Assembly: GCA_036971715.1 (NCBI GenBank)
Contig: JAVHJL010000008.1
Span: forward strand, 2,294,001-2,358,000
Source: Arthrobotrys musiformis
Lineage: Eukaryota; Ascomycota; Orbiliomycetes; Orbiliales; Orbiliaceae
Length of the DNA stretch: 64,000 bases
Direction of reading: 5' to 3'
The position numbers and the translations under genes are program-made. Under the pieces are notes generated by a model. That model did not search any database. It saw only the letters and a list, made by a program, of their open reading frames with translations, and was not told the DNA's origin. This document shows, piece after piece, positions 60,261 through 64,000 of the stretch (its first letter is position 1; every line of letters begins with the position of its first letter).

Positions 60261-61872
60261 ATTTGCGGCCTATATTCCTTTGCAAATCCTCCACAAACAT
60301 CGGTGTAGGAGCTGCGTGTACTTTCAGATAAGCTTATCGCAGGGAATGCGGAGAAAATAGTAGCTATGGTAATCGCTGGTCCGTCTCGTTGATGGGATAA
60401 TTATTATTAATAACAATACTATTTGCTGTGGGTATTAATAGGGCAATGATGTTAGCTAGATTTATACTTGTGTATTCGCGTCTTTGACTGATTTTATCTC
60501 TCGAAACTTCGGGGGTCAATCTTGAGAGATGGGGACTAGAAACTTGAAATTGAATTAGATGCTTTGGGTTTTTTCGACCTTCTCTTTAGGATTTGATTCC
60601 GGACCTATGAAGGGGACTATGTTTATGCAAGTTTTTTGACTGTAAACGACTAAAAGAAATTAGCAGTCCTGTCTGATAGAGCTTTCAATTGCAATTGAAG
60701 ATCGATCAGGTATTAAGATACCTCGGATCGGGGTAATCTCGTTTTCGGGGGGCCGGGATTTTTGGCTTGGTCTCAACCAAGATGTGATGATCGGAATGCT
60801 GGAGATCTAGAATTCTCAGGTTTGCATTTCCTGCAAATATTTATGTGGCTTGCGATCCGATTCGAATTCATGATCCAATTCGAGAATTAAGAATGGGGTT
60901 CGAGGCTTGGCGAGAGATTGAGTTTGTGGTGTTGGGATGCAAGGGCTTTCATGATTTTAAAGCGCCCGATCTCGAATTGCAGGAATTTGAGGTGGCTGAC
61001 GTCGAAGTCGTCTTCCCGCAGGCTCCAACTTTGTATTGATGAGGGTGTTGTATCGATTAATTGATGTTAGTCGATATATATATATATCAATATCTGACAG
61101 CATCAGATTGGCCAACGTATAACCTTGTCGACGTTAGGGAATTCGTGAACTAGCCCCGACGAAAGTGACTAGCAGCTGCCCGTGATTCTAAAAACCTTGG
61201 ATTTTTATGCCCAATCAACTGAATTAAGGCATTGCGTACTATTTATCTCGGCGTTGAACGAAAAGGGAGAATTTATACATGGACACGCCTATACCTAAAC
61301 CTTCAGCCTATATAGCCACATAGCTAGTCTTGTATTGAATGAAACGCTTCAGATGGCGATATAGTTCGACGACACTTTCGTGTGGCTGGCCGTGAGACCA
61401 TATAGTTCGTAAGAAATCAATCATGATCCTGGAATGTGAAATTGTATTGCTTCGCTCTTTTTTAAGCTTTCTTATCACAACTCGTTGCTTTTGAAGTTAA
61501 ACTCAATTGTTTAGTCAGCAGACTAATTGTAAATGAGGAGATTTAGATCGCCGATCGTGATCTAAAATTAAAACGTTAGACGGCCTGCGCCGAAAGTCCG
61601 TCCACGTCCCGCATTCCAGGGAAATTACCGCTATATCGATATCGGGTTGTGGAATGCTTCTCGCAATGAATGTAGCAAAGGTTTGCAAAATCTAACTCTT
61701 TTGGTTGGTGCACCATCTTTCATTCTCTAGAAACGTTGGATCTAGAGCTCTAGCGATGAATTCCTCGAAACTTCACCACCAATGGGAACATAGTGCGGTG
61801 AGTTTTCCACCGTAATGGAGCTATGATAATATCATCCTATAATTACCATATTGTCTAGTAAAGATGTTAGAG

Positions 61873-61880
61873 TATATAAA
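61873..61880 (+). promoter_or_regulatory. TATA box of the hydrophobin gene
   Basis: TATATAAA followed by GG, 170 bases upstream of the ATG at 62,043. The spacing resembles that of the Egh16-like gene. Confidence 0.5.
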
Positions 61881-62042
61881 GGCTTAGATACCCCTCGGAT
61901 ATAGCGCCATTTAATACAGTTTTCACACCATCCGAATAGCTCCTCAGAAATCGATCAACCACATTCTAAAACTATTATATTATTGTAGTACAACTTTTAT
62001 ACGGGCTTAACTGCAAATATATATATATCTTCCGATTTCAAA

Positions 62043-62492
62043 ATGAAGTTTTTCACCATCTGTATTGCTGCTCTCTCTGCGGGAACATATGCTCTCCCCT
62101 ATGCTGTCCCGGAAGATAAATCAGCTGCAACTTATCAACCCTGCAACCAATCTGGACTTTTTGCTTCATCCGCTACATGCTGTCAATTGTCTATTCTCGG
62201 TGCAGCATCGCTTGGTTGCGTTCCACGTAAGCCACATAGCTCTATATCCAGCAGTGTGATAAGTAATCCAATTGGATTTATTGACAAACTATTATAGCGC
62301 CCCGGAACCCGACAAGCTCAAACGACTTCAAAGCTATCTGCGGGGCAAAGACGCCCAGATGTTGCTGGTTGGATCCAGTAAGTATCCTTAGCTGAAAAGT
62401 ATCTATCAATCTAGCAAAGATTCTAGACTTCTAACATTCAAAAGGTCGGTGGCATCGTCAATGCGATCTGCAACACTCCTGTTGGTTTTTAG
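62043..62492 (+). CDS. class II hydrophobin
   Basis: Exons 62043-62226, 62298-62377 and 62445-62492 join in phase to 103 residues. Introns are GTAAGC...ATAG and GTAAGT...AAAG. Hydrophobins are small secreted amphipathic proteins that coat aerial hyphae and spores and mediate attachment. After a signal peptide (1-19, ending TYALP) the mature chain has the eight-cysteine pattern C34, C46-C47, C59, C76, C83-C84, C97, with class II-like spacing (C-X11-CC-X11-C-X16-C-X6-CC-X12-C) and only six residues after the last cysteine. The CC-X-LSILGAASLGC and AICNTPVGF segments resemble cerato-ulmin-type members. The nearest genes are far away. Confidence 0.88.
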
Positions 62493-64000
62493 ATGTATTC
62501 TTCATAAATTTTGGCGGATATGGACTCAAAGCTGTATGATATTTTCCTCGATAAGGTGAATATCCCCGAGAACATGCATACGATATATGCCCTCGGTTAG
62601 TGTATAAAAGCACTACCATACGATACTGAGTAAAATAGCGATCGAACCCCTTAAAACAGAATTATTGTGGCGAGAAATGTCGAAAAGAATTGATAATCTT
62701 TACATCCTCTATATCTAGCCAGCCGATGCATTGGCTAGTGTTTCAGACTTGCAGCAATGCAAAGCAACGTATTGTGTGAAGCCAGAAATCTGGTAGAATA
62801 TTCTAAATTATAAACCTCGGGCTCCGAAATAAAGACTCTATTAAATGTATCAGACGAGGTCGGAGAGCTTATGAAGCGGGATTCTTCGTTTGAAGGCATA
62901 TTTCGAAGCTATAATAAGACGTATGGTTGTCACACGGACAAATTGCTCTTATCGAGGGGGTGGTGCATACGGCCGATAATCGAACGGAAAATAATCGGGC
63001 TAGAAGTGTCACCTATGCGTCTAGAAGCTAGAGGCACAGGTGCCGGAGCTTATGGAAAATGTATCATATTAACTATATATGCAATTCATTAGTGTTCTGT
63101 GCGATCGATCGATTATATGAGAGAAGGGATTAGGATAGATGTATACTGTGCACTAGCTGCAATTTTGGAAGTCTTGTACAAACCTAGGGGTCAAGATTAA
63201 AAGGATATATATCCGGATCTATTGGGTATTTCTTTCTTTGGGCGTCTATATATATTCTAAGAATATTGCTGGAGGACAGTACCTCTAAAATTGGCTCGAA
63301 CTCTGGATATAGTGGGTTATCGATCTTCACTCGATATTGATCAATATTAATTGGTGGTGGGCTTCGACCTGTGCATATATACTCAAGTATTCATTGGAAA
63401 TCTACAAGAACAAATCCCAACTCGTGAGATATCTAGATATATCGACATTAAATTTTTGGCATCCAGATATTGTCCCTCCACCCCTTAGTAGGTATATCAC
63501 TACCACATTTATATGATCAACATAACTGTATATTCATCTAAGCTAGGGGTTTAAATTAGGACGTTTATCATGAAGAATGCAGACTAGCTACGATAATCCC
63601 TAGGGGCTTTGATATAACAGAGTAAAAGCTGGGGTGCAACAGAACTTTTCGTCATAATAAATTATGGCTATAGATGGACCTACGTATAGGCTGGTGCATT
63701 CACCAAATTGTTTGATCAATTTCTTGAACTGTCGAAGGTCTACCCTTAATTAAGTTATCTCGTAAACAAAACGCTGCTACGATTGCCTTAAGCATAGTTA
63801 CTAAAATTTTAGTATTTAATGATTGAACTCGACGTTTATTTATCCCGAGTATCACCGTTGTAGTTTTGTTAATTATTGTATTTGATGGTTGCGAATCCAA
63901 ATCAGAGGAGAATCAAGGGTTCCACCTTGTAGGACTCAAAAAAAAAAAAAAAGGGGGGGGGGGGGCGTTGTGTGGTTTGGCAGATCATACAGAGTACGAT
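62493..64000. other. 3' flank of the hydrophobin and window end
   Basis: It contains copy B of the diverged repeat and an A-run followed by a G-run at about 63,940-63,965. No gene was seen. Confidence 0.45.
62720..63070 (+). repeat. diverged dispersed repeat, copy B
   Basis: Partner of 59,385-59,740 in the same orientation, with matching blocks in the same order separated by small length differences. The level of divergence was judged by eye only. Confidence 0.5.

Larger units (their letters stand above)
56342..62042. other. intergenic region with repeats, no supported gene
   Basis: It contains two short direct-repeat-flanked elements (57,799-57,847; 59,165-59,201), one half of a diverged dispersed repeat (~59,385-59,740) and a 33-base T run. 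Frames at 58.3-58.6, 59.5-59.7 and 60.8-61.0 kb lack motifs. Confidence 0.5.

Noticed and set aside
60180..60280. Poly(T) run as the tail of a retroposed sequence
   Set aside because: No target-site duplication and no recognisable parent sequence next to it.
63740..63800. Possible ninth copy of the short element (TTATCTCGTAAACAAAAC, minus strand)
   Set aside because: The core matches only partly, and the flanks (CTTAATTAAG and CTTAAGCATA) agree poorly, within chance for AT-rich DNA.

Overview
The window reads as nuclear DNA of a filamentous ascomycete (Pezizomycotina). Short GT-AG introns of about 50-135 bases with CTAAC/CTRAY-like branch sites interrupt most genes, and the gene families are fungal: a Clr5-type DNA-binding protein, a Vezatin/Inp2-like protein, an Egh16-like secreted protein and a class II hydrophobin. 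I cannot name the species. Nothing here is bacterial, organellar or clearly viral.

Layout. 0.4-11.5 kb is gene-dense housekeeping: Clr5-domain protein (+), EMC6 (+), UTP12/DIP2 (-), ARPC2 (+, divergent from UTP12 across 339 bases) and an uncharacterised fungal protein (-). 12.5-13.5 kb holds a poorly resolved minus-strand gene. 13.5-22.5 kb has no gene I can support. 22.5-24.8 kb encodes a Vezatin/Inp2-like protein. 26.0-38.2 kb is an accessory block of five diverged F-box-like paralogues, all on the minus strand, one of them broken, with an acyltransferase-3 membrane protein among them. 41.1-45.5 kb has an Egh16-like secreted protein (+) and a five-exon MFS transporter (-). 47.0-48.6 kb is an unrelated F-box-type gene interrupted by one in-frame TAG. 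49.6-56.3 kb returns to conserved genes: LETM1/Mdm38 (-), a DUF3253 protein (-), mitochondrial-type adenylate kinase (+) and a GT32/OCH1-like glycosyltransferase (-). 56.3-64.0 kb is repeat-bearing intergenic DNA with a class II hydrophobin at 62.0-62.5 kb.

The most unusual signal is a family of very short insert-like elements. Eight intergenic sites carry a 14-43 base core whose end approximates TCTGGTNTACGAGACAA. Each core is flanked by a direct repeat of about 10 bases that differs from site to site, as target-site duplications do. Five copies lie on + and two on - in clear form, and one more on + is reduced. They are too short to encode anything, have no terminal inverted repeats, keep one end and vary at the other. 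I do not recognise them.

The genes do not form one pathway. The conserved genes serve ER membrane insertion, ribosome biogenesis, actin nucleation, organelle inheritance, mitochondrial ion and nucleotide balance, and Golgi glycosylation. The accessory genes (F-box paralogues, Egh16-like protein, hydrophobin, MFS and acyltransferase) are types often linked to lineage-specific ecology. Exon joins were derived by eye from splice motifs and reading phase; no alignment or transcript evidence was available.
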